Shown one piece after another: positions 17,560 to 29,039 of a stretch of 64,000 nucleotides of DNA. The DNA is from Sphingomicrobium marinum (GTDB lineage Bacteria > Pseudomonadota > Alphaproteobacteria > Sphingomonadales > Sphingomonadaceae). A model generated the notes under the pieces. It was given only the letters and a program-made list of their open reading frames with translations. It was not told the origin of the DNA and did not search any database. Location: assembly GCF_026157105.1 (NCBI RefSeq), contig NZ_JANPVQ010000001.1, positions 427,501 to 491,500 of the forward strand, read 5' to 3'. The first letter of the stretch is position 1; each line of letters opens with the position of its first letter. The position numbers and the translations under genes were made by a program.

Positions 17560-18124
17560 GGGGATAGCCCGCGGCTTTCAGCATGTTGCGGGTCTCGCCA
17601 AGCGGCAGTCCGACAACGTTGGAATAGCTGCCCGCGATATGGCGGACATAGACCTCGCCGTAGCCCTGCAGCGCGTAGCCGCCGGCCTTGCCCTTCCATT
17701 CGCCGTGCGCGGCGTAGAAGTCGATCTCGTCGGGTGACAGGCGCTTCATCGCGATCATCGTTTCAACAAGGCGCGAGCGCATCTGGCCTTGCGGATCGAT
17801 CACCGCGACACCGGTCAGCACCTTGTGGCGGCGGCCCGACAGCAGCGCCATGCACTCGCGCAGCGTCGCTTCGTCTTCGACCTTGGGCAGGATGCGGCGC
17901 CCGACTGCGACGACGGTGTCGGCGGCAAGGATGACCGCGCCATCGTGCTTGGGCGCTATTGCCTGCGCCTTTTCCTCTGCCAGGCGGACGGCATGCGGGC
18001 GCGGCGTTTCGCCTTTGCGAGGGGCCTCGTCGATCTCCGCCGGATCGACGACATCCGGCGTCACGCCGATACGCGCGAGCAGGTCGCGGCGGCGCGGGCT
18101 CGCCGAGGCGAGGACGAGTTTCAC
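17552..18124 (-). CDS. maf: Maf family nucleoside triphosphate pyrophosphatase
   Basis: A 190-aa house-cleaning enzyme hydrolysing non-canonical or selected NTPs to NMP and PPi. It shows the N-terminal LASASPRRRDLLARIG substrate loop, LAADTVVAVGRRILPKVED with the catalytic Asp, and LSGRRHKVLTGVAV, plus the late GYALQGYG segment. It overlaps the next gene by 8 bases and follows infA closely, so infA, maf, the RNase and yacG look like one operon. Confidence 0.95.
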   Translation of the reverse strand: MKLVLASASPRRRDLLARIGVTPDVVDPAEIDEAPRKGETPRPHAVRLAEEKAQAIAPKHDGAVILAADTVVAVGRRILPKVEDEATLRECMALLSGRRHKVLTGVAVIDPQGQMRSRLVETMIAMKRLSPDEIDFYAAHGEWKGKAGGYALQGYGEVYVRHIAGSYSNVVGLPLGETRNMLKAAGYPLA

Positions 18125-18128
18125 AGGC

Positions 18129-18347
18129 TTACTTGAAGCGATAGGTAATACGACCCTTGGTGAGGTCGTACGGGGTCAGTTCGACGAGCACTTCGTCGCC
18201 GGTCAGCACGCGGATGCGGTTCTTGCGCATCTTGCCTGCCGTGTGTCCGAGGATCTCGTGGCCATTCTCCAGCTCGACGCGGAACATTGCGTTGGGCAGC
18301 AGCTCGACCACCCGTCCCCGCATCTCGAGAAGTTCTTCTTTGGCCAT
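18129..18347 (-). CDS. infA: Translation initiation factor IF-1
   Basis: A 72-aa single S1/OB-fold protein that binds the ribosomal A site during initiation. The sequence [20 protein letters not shown] and the end GRITYRFK are diagnostic. The ATG at 18347 gives the exact family length; an AAAGGA site lies upstream. It is the first gene of the infA-maf-RNase-yacG run. Confidence 0.97.
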   Translation of the reverse strand: MAKEELLEMRGRVVELLPNAMFRVELENGHEILGHTAGKMRKNRIRVLTGDEVLVELTPYDLTKGRITYRFK

Positions 18348-18429
18348 GAACATCCTTTTCGCGGTTATTGAGTGTGGACAGCCCCTTAGGGGAAGTGCGC
18401 GCCCAAGCCAAGTATCCGCGTCGTGCGCG

Positions 18430-20361
18430 TCAGGCCGGGTTGTGTTGCGCCAAGAACGCCGCCAGCCGTCGGAGGAAATCGTCGAACTCCTCTTCCTCGT
18501 CAAAGCCGTGTGCGGATTCCTCGTAGATCATCCAGTCGAACGGCTTTTCCGCTCGGTGCAGCGCTGCGATCATCTTCTCGCTCTGTTCGACCGGAACGAT
18601 GCGGTCCTTCTTGCCGTGGGCAATAAACATTGGGACCGCTAACCGACGGGCATAATTGAGGGGTGAAATATGGTCGAGGTCATCCATTGCATCGACATCG
18701 CCAGCAATCATGTCGCGCCAGAATTCAGTGTATCGGACGGGCACCAGCAACTTGCGATCATAACGGCGCATGGAGGCAAGGTCGCTGATGCCGGCATAGC
18801 TCACGGCGCAGCGAAAGCGTTCGGGAGCATCGATGGCGCCCCACATGGCGGCGTAGCCACCGTAGCTCGCGCCTGCGATACAGACGCGCTTCGGATCGAC
18901 GATGCCCTGCGCGGCAAGCCAGTCGATGCCGTCATACATGTCGGTCATCATGCCTGTCCCGAACTGCCCATATCCTTTCTCGACAAATTCGCGCCCGCGC
19001 CCGGTGGAGCCCCTGAAGTTTGGCTGCAGCACCGCGTAACCAAGCGACGCGATGAATTGGACCAGCGGATCGTAACTCCACGTATCGCGCGCGAAGGGGC
19101 CGCCATGAGGAAGCAGTACGAGGGGAAGATTGGTGGCCTCGCGGTCCTTGGGGAGAGTGAGATAGGCGTCAATCTCCAAGCCGTCGCGGGCACGATATTC
19201 GACATGCTGCACAGGCGAAAGTTGGTCAGGGTCAACGCGTTCGTACGGGTTGGCAATGACGTCCATGCGACCCGCGCCGATGTCGAGCAGATAGTAGAGT
19301 CCAGGATCGGCGCCCCGCGAGGAATGGATAATCATGCGGTTGCGGTCGCTGGCAAAGGAGGCGATGCGGTTCGCCATGCCGGGCAACGCGCGATCAATGC
19401 GCGCCTGGTGCCGTTTCATTTCTTCGTCCAACCAGTGGATTCGAGGTCGATCATCCTGGTATCGGATGCCGAGAACCGAGCCGCTTTCATTGTCGAGATA
19501 ATAGCTGTCGATGTCGTGAGTGGGATGTTCGAAAATGGGTTCGCCGATGCGGCCTCTCTGCAGATCGAACTCGTAGACGCCAAATCGTCCTTTCCGGTGA
19601 TTGCTGATTGCCGTCGAGGGAGCGTCGGTCAGTGACAGGAAGATACTTTCGACCATGATCTCGTCGTCACTGTCGCGTTGCAGATTGATCGTGATCCGCT
19701 TGAATTTGTCATCTTCATTGTCGCGATACTGGAGCGCGAAGTCGTTTGTCTTGCTATATTGAATAGCGGCTCTCACCACGCCGTCTCGATCGGCATACCA
19801 GTCCCAGACGCCGCGCATCTGGTGCTGGATTTGCTTGGACTTTCCGGTGGAAAGATCGACCCGCCTAATGGACGGATAATCGTTCTGGTCGTTCTGGCCC
19901 GCGACCAGCGCCCATTCGCCTGACCTGTCGACGTACACAAGGTCGCCAGAGTAGGTGCCGTTGAATTCGGGCGCCGCCTCGTAAGACCGATCAGCCGAGA
20001 TGTCATAGATGAAGAGACGGTCGGCAGGACGCGTAAAGCCGAATACCGGCTTGTACGTCTGCAGCTTGATCAAGAGGCGATCGTTTCCGGCCCAGCGGAG
20101 CGCCTGCAGTGGTGGTTCGCCCAGAAGGGCCTGTCGGATAACCGTCTGCGGATTTTCGGCGTCGAGGATGACGATCCGCTTTTCTTTCGCATCGTGCATG
20201 ACCAGGGCAATGCGGCTGCCATCTGGCGATAATCTGGGATTTGACCATTCCTGCTGCGCTGCGAAGTCCGCAGTCGTCATGCGTGTCGGGGCAGCATTCT
20301 GGCTGGCGGCAGGTGCCCCTATTCCAAGTATCCCAAGCAGTGCGACTAGAAAAAAACGCAT
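18430..20361 (-). CDS. S9 family (prolyl oligopeptidase-like) serine peptidase, exported
   Basis: A 643-aa protein with a signal peptide ([20 protein letters not shown]), an N-terminal beta-propeller-like region (repeats such as [16 protein letters not shown]), and an alpha/beta-hydrolase domain with nucleophile [12 protein letters not shown], acid HGKKDRIVP and histidine ESAHGF near the C-terminus. The family contains acylaminoacyl- and dipeptidyl-peptidases. The start at 20361 is chosen because the five residues before it do not extend the signal peptide sensibly. It lies downstream of the hppA terminator. Confidence 0.92.
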   Translation of the reverse strand: MRFFLVALLGILGIGAPAASQNAAPTRMTTADFAAQQEWSNPRLSPDGSRIALVMHDAKEKRIVILDAENPQTVIRQALLGEPPLQALRWAGNDRLLIKLQTYKPVFGFTRPADRLFIYDISADRSYEAAPEFNGTYSGDLVYVDRSGEWALVAGQNDQNDYPSIRRVDLSTGKSKQIQHQMRGVWDWYADRDGVVRAAIQYSKTNDFALQYRDNEDDKFKRITINLQRDSDDEIMVESIFLSLTDAPSTAISNHRKGRFGVYEFDLQRGRIGEPIFEHPTHDIDSYYLDNESGSVLGIRYQDDRPRIHWLDEEMKRHQARIDRALPGMANRIASFASDRNRMIIHSSRGADPGLYYLLDIGAGRMDVIANPYERVDPDQLSPVQHVEYRARDGLEIDAYLTLPKDREATNLPLVLLPHGGPFARDTWSYDPLVQFIASLGYAVLQPNFRGSTGRGREFVEKGYGQFGTGMMTDMYDGIDWLAAQGIVDPKRVCIAGASYGGYAAMWGAIDAPERFRCAVSYAGISDLASMRRYDRKLLVPVRYTEFWRDMIAGDVDAMDDLDHISPLNYARRLAVPMFIAHGKKDRIVPVEQSEKMIAALHRAEKPFDWMIYEESAHGFDEEEEFDDFLRRLAAFLAQHNPA

Positions 20362-20404
20362 TACGCAACCCCCCAAACCCGTGCTGACCTGACGAAGCCT
20401 AACG

Positions 20405-20438
20405 AAAAAGGCCCCGCCGACAAGGGGTCGGCGAGGCC
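20405..20438 (-). terminator. Intrinsic terminator of hppA
   Basis: On the minus strand GGCCTCGCCGA and TCGGCGGGGCC pair (11 bp with one mismatch) and are followed by TTTTTCG. It starts 25 bases after the hppA stop codon. Confidence 0.85.
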
Positions 20439-20462
20439 TCGTTCGTTTGGTGCGAATGATCG

Positions 20463-22583
<2,121 letters not shown>

Positions 22584-22688
22584 GTATTCCCCCAGATAGA
22601 AAGAGGACGTCCGAGCGGACGTCATGCAGGGGGTTGTAACGGCTGGTGGGCGCTTGGCAAGCGCTTCAAAGCGCTCGATTAATGGGTG

Positions 22689-22781
22689 TTAGCCAAAGAG
22701 CAGGAGCGCGCAGCCCATGCCGCTCGCCAGGCCGGCGAGGCTAAGCGCTATCTGGCGCGGGTGAGGCAGGGCGATGTTCAT
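22689..22781 (-). CDS. Possible 30-residue hydrophobic peptide
   Basis: An ATG at 22781 opens a 30-codon frame ending at 22689, encoding MNIALPHPRQ followed by a hydrophobic stretch (IALSLAGLASGMGCALLLFG). It overlaps the 3' end of thiL by 41 bases in another frame. It could be a membrane micropeptide coupled to thiL, or chance; nothing else supports it. Confidence 0.3.
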   Translation of the reverse strand: MNIALPHPRQIALSLAGLASGMGCALLLFG

Positions 22782-23718
22782 GTCCCAAATGCTCCGGCAG
22801 CGGGATATCCTTGCCATCATGGAAGAGGGCCAGTCCCTCGCCATCGGCCAATGTCCCGACGCGGGTGAAGATCGTCCCGGGAGGTAAAGATTTGCTTAAC
22901 TTTTGACCTTTTCCGGGGGGAAGCGCGGCAAGCAGCGCATAATCGTCGCCGCCCGTCGCGGCGAACAGACGCGCCTTTCGGTTCTTGCCGCGCGCTTTGG
23001 TGAAGGCTGCGCTCATCGGCAGGTGCGCAAGGTCGATATTCGCACGGCACAGGCTGGCCATCGCCAGCCGCGTGGCATCGAGAAGCAGGCCGTCGGACAC
23101 GTCCATCATCGCGTTGGCATGCGGCGCGATCATCTTCCCTGCGGCCAGCTGGGGCACCGGCCGGCGGTAGATGTCGACCAGCGCGCCGGCGGCCTCGGCA
23201 TCCTCGACAAGTTGCGCCAACCCCGCCATCGAATCGCCCAGCGTGCCCACGACCCACAATTCATCGCCCGGCAACCCGCCGTCCCGCGTGGGGACGTGGG
23301 CAGGGGCCTTGCCGATCGCGGTCAGCCCCAGCACGCGCGGCGCACCCGCAGGCAGCGCGATTGTATCCCCGCCGATGAGCGGTAGGCCGTAACTCTCGCA
23401 CGCCGCATCTAGACCGGTAAGGAAGCGATCCTCCCACTCGCCAGCGGCCATGCCTTCGGCAGGTGGGGCCATGGTGAGCGACAAGAGCGCCCCCATCGGC
23501 TCGGCGCCCTTGGCGGCCAGATCGGACAGGTTCACCGCCGCCAGCTTCCACCCGACGCTCTCGGGCGGATCGTCGGCGCGATAATGGACGCCCTCGGCAA
23601 TCGTATCGTGGGTATAGATGCGGCCGTCGAGATGCGCGGTGTCGTCGGTCAGACCGCGCGCCGCCGGATGCCGCGCCATTGCGGCAAGACGGGCGATCAT
23701 CCTGAGCTCGCTGTTCAT
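22741..23718 (-). CDS. thiL: Thiamine-monophosphate kinase
   Basis: A 325-aa enzyme phosphorylating thiamine phosphate to the active cofactor thiamine diphosphate. Family features are DDTAHLDGRIYTHDTIAEGV near the start, KLAAVNLSDLAAKGAEP, GGDTIALP and the late MMDVSDGLLLDATRLA and ATGGDDYALLAALP. The ATG at 23718 gives normal length; the longer open frame upstream is antisense to the divergent esterase gene. Only 60 bases separate the two divergent starts. Confidence 0.93.
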   Translation of the reverse strand: MNSELRMIARLAAMARHPAARGLTDDTAHLDGRIYTHDTIAEGVHYRADDPPESVGWKLAAVNLSDLAAKGAEPMGALLSLTMAPPAEGMAAGEWEDRFLTGLDAACESYGLPLIGGDTIALPAGAPRVLGLTAIGKAPAHVPTRDGGLPGDELWVVGTLGDSMAGLAQLVEDAEAAGALVDIYRRPVPQLAAGKMIAPHANAMMDVSDGLLLDATRLAMASLCRANIDLAHLPMSAAFTKARGKNRKARLFAATGGDDYALLAALPPGKGQKLSKSLPPGTIFTRVGTLADGEGLALFHDGKDIPLPEHLGHEHRPASPAPDSA

Positions 23719-23778
23719 GGCTTGGCAGGGCGGGGTGTCTGGGGCATCGTCAGCGTTCTTCGCACGGAGAGGGACGAT

Positions 23779-24732
23779 ATGCCAACCACGCTCGCCGCCT
23801 TGATCGCCGCCACGCTTGCCGGCAGCCCGCCGGTGCTGACCGACATTACGTATGGCGATGCGGACGTCGCGATAAGCGCGGGACGTATCCTCTCGCTCGA
23901 TGTCGGTCCGGCGCCGTGGGGCGAGGAGCTGGAGACCTGGGTCTGGCTGCCGCCTTCCTACGAGAGCGGGGACGCCAGGCGCTATCCGGTGCTCTACATG
24001 CATGATGGCCAGAACCTCTTCGATCCGGCGCTGACCAACTACAACAAGGAATGGGGGATGGATGAGGCCATTGCGCGCATGGCCGCCAATGGCGACCTGC
24101 GCGAATGGATCGTCGTGGGGGTGCGCAGCCCCAAGCAGCGCTATCTCACGCTGTTCCCGCAAAAACTGGTCGACCATCTGCCCGACGCGATGACCAGCGG
24201 CTTCGATGAATTTGCCGAAGGGGGTGAATTCAGCCGTGAGGCGCTGAAGGGCGATGCCTATCTCGCGCATCTCACCCAGCGGCTGAAGCCCGCCGTCGAT
24301 CGTATCTTTCGCACGCTGCCCGGGCCTGAAGACACGGCGGTGATGGGGTCGTCGATGGGCGGGCTGATGAGCCTATATGCGATCGCCGAATATCCGGACG
24401 TCTTTGGACAGGCCGCAGCCGTTTCGATCCATTATCCGCTCGGCAACCCGATGACGGGTGACGTTGAAGCATCGACCACGGCGTGGCAGGCCTATCTGGC
24501 GACGACCAATCTCGATCCGGCGACGAACCGCATCTACATGGATCACGGCACCGCGACGCTCGATCAATGGTATCCACCTTATGCCGACGCGTTCGACGCG
24601 ATGATGGCGCGCCATGGCTGGGACCAGTCGAATTACATGAGCCGCCGCTTTACCGGCGCGGAACATGATGAGCGCGCGTGGCGCGAGCGGGTCGATATTC
24701 CGCTCGCTTTCCTCGACCGCGAAGATCCTTAA
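23779..24732 (+). CDS. Alpha/beta hydrolase of the esterase D / enterochelin-esterase type
   Basis: A 317-aa hydrolase, likely exported (weak N-terminal hydrophobic segment MPTTLAALIAATLAGSPP). Family blocks: YPVLYMHDGQNLFD, WIVVGVRSPKQRY, nucleophile MGSSMGGLMSLYA, and a late HDERAWRERVD carrying the likely catalytic His. Substrate unknown; members cleave esters or siderophore trilactones. GGAGAGGGA lies before the ATG. The end overlaps the convergent nusB stop by three or four bases. Confidence 0.82.
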   Translation: MPTTLAALIAATLAGSPPVLTDITYGDADVAISAGRILSLDVGPAPWGEELETWVWLPPSYESGDARRYPVLYMHDGQNLFDPALTNYNKEWGMDEAIARMAANGDLREWIVVGVRSPKQRYLTLFPQKLVDHLPDAMTSGFDEFAEGGEFSREALKGDAYLAHLTQRLKPAVDRIFRTLPGPEDTAVMGSSMGGLMSLYAIAEYPDVFGQAAAVSIHYPLGNPMTGDVEASTTAWQAYLATTNLDPATNRIYMDHGTATLDQWYPPYADAFDAMMARHGWDQSNYMSRRFTGAEHDERAWRERVDIPLAFLDREDP

Positions 24733-25175
24733 GCGCGAACCTCGGCGGCGATGGCGTCGAGCAGGCCGTTGACGAAACCCTTTTCCTTCTTGTCGTAGAA
24801 GGCGTCGGCGACGTCGAGATACTCGTCGATCACGGTCGCGCGCGGCACATCGGCGCGGGCGAGCAGCTCGTAGGTCCCGGCGCGCAGTAGCGCGCGCATC
24901 GGCTTGTCGAGGCGATCGAGCGACCAGCCTTCGGCCAGCTTGCCTGCGATCTTCTCGTCAATCTCTTCCTTGCGCGCGAGGACGCCGGCGACGATGTCGT
25001 CGAAGAATAGCACTTCGGCCTCGGCATATTGCACGTCCTCGATCGTCGCGCCGAGGCGATGCTCGTGGAATTCGTGGATCAGCTTGGCCGTCGGCGTGCC
25101 TTCCATGTCCTGCTGGTACAGGGCCTGGACGGCGGCTAGGCGCGCGGCGCTACGCGATTGGGAACGAGCGTTCAT
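24729..25175 (-). CDS. nusB: Transcription antitermination factor NusB
   Basis: A 148-aa all-helical RNA-binding protein that with S10 (NusE) binds boxA and promotes rRNA antitermination. The Arg-rich N-terminus SRSAARLAAVQALYQQDMEG and the late VIDEYLDVADAFYDKKEKGFVN are typical. It stands alone here, convergent with the esterase gene and divergent from a DUF2332 gene. Confidence 0.94.
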   Translation of the reverse strand: MNARSQSRSAARLAAVQALYQQDMEGTPTAKLIHEFHEHRLGATIEDVQYAEAEVLFFDDIVAGVLARKEEIDEKIAGKLAEGWSLDRLDKPMRALLRAGTYELLARADVPRATVIDEYLDVADAFYDKKEKGFVNGLLDAIAAEVRA

Positions 25176-25244
25176 GATGGCGCGCGCTTTAGGGGCGCGG
25201 ACACCACTTGCGCAAGCCCTGCGTCAGGCGCAGGCTTTAAATCG

Positions 25245-26279
25245 ATGGACGTCATGGCCGCCTTTGCCAACCAGGTGGACTATTGCCGCGCCAACGAGGC
25301 GCCGGTGACGGCAGCAATTGTCGCCGCGGTAGCCAAGGCGCTGCGAACTACCACCGCTTTCGGGATCACCGCGCTCGAATGGCCCGGCGATCCGCAAGCT
25401 GACGGCCTGCCGCTGCGCTGCGCCGCCGCGCTTCGTTCGCTCCATCTGGAAGGCAAGGCGCGCATCCTCGATCCGATCTATCGCGGGACGGCGGAGCCCG
25501 AGGAGGCCGAAGCCGCGGTTGCCGCGATGCTGGCCATGCACGGCGATGCGCTGCTCCCCTGGCTCGACGGGCCGCCGCAAACCAATGAGGCGGGCCGTTC
25601 GGCCGGCTATATCGCCGCGATGCTGTGGCTGGCCGCACAGGGACTGCCCCCGCGCTTCGAGCTGATCGAATTCGGGTCATCGGCGGGAATCAACCTCATG
25701 CTGGACCGCTATGCGTATGACCTGGGCGGCGTGCGTGTCGGCCCATATGATGCCGCACTGACGATCAAGCCGGAATGGCGCGGGTCACCGCCGCCCTCGC
25801 TAGACATCGAGATCCTTTCGGCATGGGGCTGCGATGTCGCGCCGATCGACCTGACGCGCGAAAGCGGGCGGCGCCGGCTGGAAGCCTATATCTGGCCCGA
25901 GCAAAAGGAGCGGCTCGACCGATTGCAAAAGGTCGCCGCCGCAGCGCGCGCCAAGCCGCCCAACCTAGTCGAGGCCGAAGCCGCCGATTTCGTCGAAGCC
26001 CAGCTATCGCGCCCGCAAGATGATGGCGTCACCCGCCTGCTCGTCCATTCGATCACGTGGCAATATCTGCCGCGCAAAAGCCAGGAGCGGATCGGCGAGG
26101 CGATGGCACGTGCCGGTTCGCGCGCGGCGCCAGACCGACCGCTCGGTTGGGTGCAGCTGGAAGCCGATCGCCAAATACTGCGCCACGTGCTGGAGGTGCA
26201 ATATTGGCCCGGCGGCGGCGAGACGAGGCGGTTGGCCGAGGCGCATGCGCACGGCCGCTGGCTCGAGTGGCAGGGCTAG
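25245..26279 (+). CDS. DUF2332 domain-containing protein
   Basis: A 344-aa soluble protein of the DUF2332 family, function unknown. The conserved-looking centre is a Rossmann-like ELIEFGSSAGINLMLDRYAY segment that resembles an SAM- or nucleotide-binding loop, with SAGYIAAMLWLAA before it and LVHSITWQYLP after it. The start at 25245 (MDVMAAF) or at 25254 is possible. It lies between divergent nusB and the convergent hydrolase gene. Confidence 0.85.
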   Translation: MDVMAAFANQVDYCRANEAPVTAAIVAAVAKALRTTTAFGITALEWPGDPQADGLPLRCAAALRSLHLEGKARILDPIYRGTAEPEEAEAAVAAMLAMHGDALLPWLDGPPQTNEAGRSAGYIAAMLWLAAQGLPPRFELIEFGSSAGINLMLDRYAYDLGGVRVGPYDAALTIKPEWRGSPPPSLDIEILSAWGCDVAPIDLTRESGRRRLEAYIWPEQKERLDRLQKVAAAARAKPPNLVEAEAADFVEAQLSRPQDDGVTRLLVHSITWQYLPRKSQERIGEAMARAGSRAAPDRPLGWVQLEADRQILRHVLEVQYWPGGGETRRLAEAHAHGRWLEWQG

Positions 26280-27157
26280 AGGAAGTCGCGGAGCGCGGCG
26301 GCGACGGGCTCGGGCTTTTCCCACACCGCGAAATGACCGGCATCCTCGATCCTTTCGATTGAGAGATCGTCGATCAGGCCTTCAAGCCCTTCGAGCTGAC
26401 ACGGCAACAGCGCCTTGTCCTGCATGCCCCAGATGATTTTCATCGGGACATGAATGTCGGGCACGCCGGTCAGCACCCAGTCGGGATAGTCGGCGCGCTC
26501 ATCGATCGCGGGGACTTCGATCGGGCTCATGCGATACCATGCCAACATGCCTTCGAGTGCGCCGTCGCCCGACCATTCATCGATGTAGGCCTTGCGCTCC
26601 TCGTCGGGAATCGCCGCTAGGTCGACGTGCGGTGAAAAGCTTTTCTCGAAAAACGCCTCCATCCCCATGTCGCGGATATGGTCTTCCATCCCGGTCTCGC
26701 GAAAGCGGCGGATATACTGGCTCGCGGCGCGCTGGTCCGGGTCGTCGATGATGGTTTTCTGGAAGATCAGCGGATGGGGCGAATTGAGGATGGCAAGCTT
26801 GTTGATGTGCGGGCCGCCGCGGATCGCCGCCGCCCACGCCACCGCACCGCCCCAATCATGGCCGACCAGCGCGAACTTGTCATGACCGAGCGATTGGGCA
26901 AGCGCGAGCAGGTCGGCGACCAGCTTGTCGACGCGATAGTCGCCCAGATCATGCGGTTTGTCCGAACCGGCAAAGCCGCGCTGGTCGGGCATGATCAGGC
27001 GGTATTCATCCTCGAGCCGCGGGACCATTTCGCGCCAGGTGCGATGCGATTCCGGGAAACCGTGGAGCAGGATGACAGGCGGCGCATCTTCCGGCCCCGC
27101 CGCGGCGACATTGAGCGTGACGCCGGTCGGCAGGTCGATGCGCCGCTGCTCGATCAC
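26276..27157 (-). CDS. Alpha/beta hydrolase, epoxide-hydrolase-like
   Basis: A 293-aa hydrolase with oxyanion motif HGFPESHRTWREMV, nucleophile elbow GHDWGGAVAWA (Asp nucleophile as in epoxide hydrolases and haloalkane dehalogenases) and a late ERIEDAGHFAVWEKP with the catalytic His. The GTG start at 27157 overlaps the pirin stop as GTGA, which also gives the usual family N-terminus; the longer frame would run antisense-like through the pirin gene. It is the third gene of bolA-pirin-hydrolase. Confidence 0.87.
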   Translation of the reverse strand: MIEQRRIDLPTGVTLNVAAAGPEDAPPVILLHGFPESHRTWREMVPRLEDEYRLIMPDQRGFAGSDKPHDLGDYRVDKLVADLLALAQSLGHDKFALVGHDWGGAVAWAAAIRGGPHINKLAILNSPHPLIFQKTIIDDPDQRAASQYIRRFRETGMEDHIRDMGMEAFFEKSFSPHVDLAAIPDEERKAYIDEWSGDGALEGMLAWYRMSPIEVPAIDERADYPDWVLTGVPDIHVPMKIIWGMQDKALLPCQLEGLEGLIDDLSIERIEDAGHFAVWEKPEPVAAALRDFL

Positions 27158-28038
27158 GGGTAGCTCACCGTCTTGGGGACCTCGGGGATCGGAATGCGCT
27201 CCTGCTCGTCGCCCGGCACCACGGGGAAGCGGCGCTCCTGCCAGTCTTCCTTGGCCTGGTTGATGCGATCGCGGCTCGAGGACACGAAGTTCCACCAGAC
27301 ATGGCGCTTGGTCGTAAAGGCTTCGCCGCCCAGCAGCATCGCGCGGCCTTTGCCGCCCAGCGTTGCCGCATGACCCGGTGCCAGGACATATAGCGTGAAG
27401 GGTTCGAGCCGCTGGCCGTCGAGCGATACGTCGCCCTCGGTCGCAAGCACGGCGCGCTCGTCAGCCTCGGCGTCAATCGGCACCTTGCCGCCGCCAAGGA
27501 CAATGTCGGCATAGATTGTCGCGCTGTGCTGCGGCGTTGCGGCGCTCGCGCCCCACAGCGTGCCCATCAGCACGCGGGCGCTGGCGCCCTCGGTCTCGAT
27601 CAGCGGCAGGTCGGTTTCGGCGACATGGTCGAAGGCGGGGTCGATTTCTTCCTTGCCGTCGGGCAGCGCGAGCCAGGTCTGCATCCCGTAGAGCCGCGGG
27701 CCGGCGTCGCGCTCTTCTTGCGGCGAGCGTTCCGAATGCACAATGCCTTTGCCCGCGGTCATCAGGTTGATCGCGCCGGGACGGATGACCATCGAACTGC
27801 CGATACTGTCGCGATGATGGATCGCGCCCTCGAACAGGTAGGTCACGGTGGCGAGGTTGATGTGCGGGTGCGGGCGCACATCCATGCCTTGCCCCGTTTC
27901 CATCTGCGCGGGTCCGAACTCGTCGACGAAGATGAAGGGGCCGACCATCGTGCGCGGGCGGCTCGGCAGCACGCGGCGCACCTTGAAGTCGCCAAGATCG
28001 TGGACGGTCGGGGTGATTTCCTTGACGGTTTCCATCAC
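27154..28038 (-). CDS. Pirin family protein
   Basis: A 294-aa bicupin. The N-terminal cupin holds the metal ligands and motif MDVRPHPHINLATVTYLFEG, AIHHRDSIGS and AGKGIVHSER; the C-terminal pirin domain follows. Bacterial pirins are quercetin dioxygenase-like or regulatory redox proteins; which applies here is unknown. It is coupled to bolA upstream (ATGA overlap) and to the hydrolase downstream (GTGA overlap). Confidence 0.93.
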   Translation of the reverse strand: MMETVKEITPTVHDLGDFKVRRVLPSRPRTMVGPFIFVDEFGPAQMETGQGMDVRPHPHINLATVTYLFEGAIHHRDSIGSSMVIRPGAINLMTAGKGIVHSERSPQEERDAGPRLYGMQTWLALPDGKEEIDPAFDHVAETDLPLIETEGASARVLMGTLWGASAATPQHSATIYADIVLGGGKVPIDAEADERAVLATEGDVSLDGQRLEPFTLYVLAPGHAATLGGKGRAMLLGGEAFTTKRHVWWNFVSSSRDRINQAKEDWQERRFPVVPGDEQERIPIPEVPKTVSYP

Positions 28039-28322
28039 CTCTCTCCCGGCGCGGTGGCCTTAATGCGCAGCGCATGGATCTGGCGATCCATCAGCGCGCC
28101 CAGTGCCTGGTAGACCAGGCGCTGGCGTTGCACCCTGTTCAGTCCTTCGAAACGCGGGCTTTCGATGACGACGGTGAAGTGGCTTTCGCCCGAACCGTCA
28201 TGGCCGGCATGGCCGACATGCTGGTCGCTATCGTTGTGGACGGCGAGGTGCGTGGGCTCGAGCGTGGCCTCGAGGCGGCGGGTCATTTCGGTGGCGACAG
28301 GACCGGTAGCGTGATCATTCAT
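28035..28322 (-). CDS. bolA: BolA family protein
   Basis: A 95-aa protein of the BolA family, partners of monothiol glutaredoxins in iron-sulfur cluster handling. It has the GSGESHFTVVIESPRFEGLN core with the conserved His and the RVQRQRLVYQAL helix. The ATG at 28322 lies only 18 bases from the divergent DnaJ-domain gene start. Confidence 0.93.
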   Translation of the reverse strand: MNDHATGPVATEMTRRLEATLEPTHLAVHNDSDQHVGHAGHDGSGESHFTVVIESPRFEGLNRVQRQRLVYQALGALMDRQIHALRIKATAPGER

Positions 28323-28326
28323 CGCG

Positions 28327-28336
28327 CCTATATAGG
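28327..28336. promoter_or_regulatory. Palindromic TATATA between divergent starts
   Basis: CCTATATAGG is a perfect 10-base palindrome centred in the 18-base gap between bolA and the DnaJ-domain gene. TATATA at 28329-28334 would place transcription starts about seven bases away, at the A of the ATG on each side. No good -35 is seen on either strand. Confidence 0.35.
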
Positions 28337-28340
28337 GAGA

Positions 28341-28916
28341 ATGGGACGCAAAGCCTATGATGGACGGGTCGAAGAACCGGGGATGTGCGCGGTCGAGGGC
28401 TGCCATGAGCCTGGCGAGTATCGCGCGCCGGTCACCCCGTCGGGGTTTGACGGGCCGGGTGCGCATGTCCTGATGTGCCTTGCACATGTGCGCGAGCATA
28501 ATGCCGAGTGGGACTATTTTCGTGGCATGAGCCCCGAGGAAATTCTCGAAGAGCAATCGCCCATTCCGCGGCGCGAGCGGCGGGTTCGACAGTTCGCTTA
28601 TGCGCGCGGCAGCGATCCTGGTCCCGCATGGGCCGATTTCGACGATCCGCTCGACGCCATCGCGGCGCGCTTTCGCGATTCAGGCTCGATGCGACAGGCG
28701 CGGGCCCGCAGTCGGTTCTCGGGCGCGGAACAGCATGCGCTCGGCGTGCTCGACCTCGGGCCCGAAGCCACCCTGCATGACGTGCGCGGGCGCTACTCGG
28801 TCTTGGTGCGGCAATACCATCCCGATCGCAATGGCGGCGATCGCAGTTTCGAGACACGGCTTAATCGCGTGATCGAGGCTTATCAAACGCTGCGTAAGTC
28901 GCCCGCCTTCAGCTAG
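28341..28916 (+). CDS. DnaJ-domain protein
   Basis: A 191-aa protein with a Cys-containing N-terminal part (MCAVEGCHEPGEY and a later MCLAHVREH, together a possible zinc site), a middle linker, and a C-terminal J-domain whose HPD triad is in VRQYHPDRNGG. It would stimulate a DnaK-type ATPase. Homologues beside cobS, cobT and bolA are common in alphaproteobacteria. The ATG has TAGGGAGA upstream. Confidence 0.88.
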   Translation: MGRKAYDGRVEEPGMCAVEGCHEPGEYRAPVTPSGFDGPGAHVLMCLAHVREHNAEWDYFRGMSPEEILEEQSPIPRRERRVRQFAYARGSDPGPAWADFDDPLDAIAARFRDSGSMRQARARSRFSGAEQHALGVLDLGPEATLHDVRGRYSVLVRQYHPDRNGGDRSFETRLNRVIEAYQTLRKSPAFS

Positions 28917-29039
28917 GCCGCGCCCTCACTTACCGTTCGTCCGACAACAGAAATCGGGGCTAAATTTGTTTCAGGTCTGGAACGGATGTTGCGACAACTC
29001 GTTCTACCGCTGACACATTTCCAAAAACCGGAGAGAATT

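Noticed and set aside
28923-29039. Riboswitch-like leader before the acidic lipoprotein
   Set aside because: I could not fold any known riboswitch core in this or other leaders of the window.
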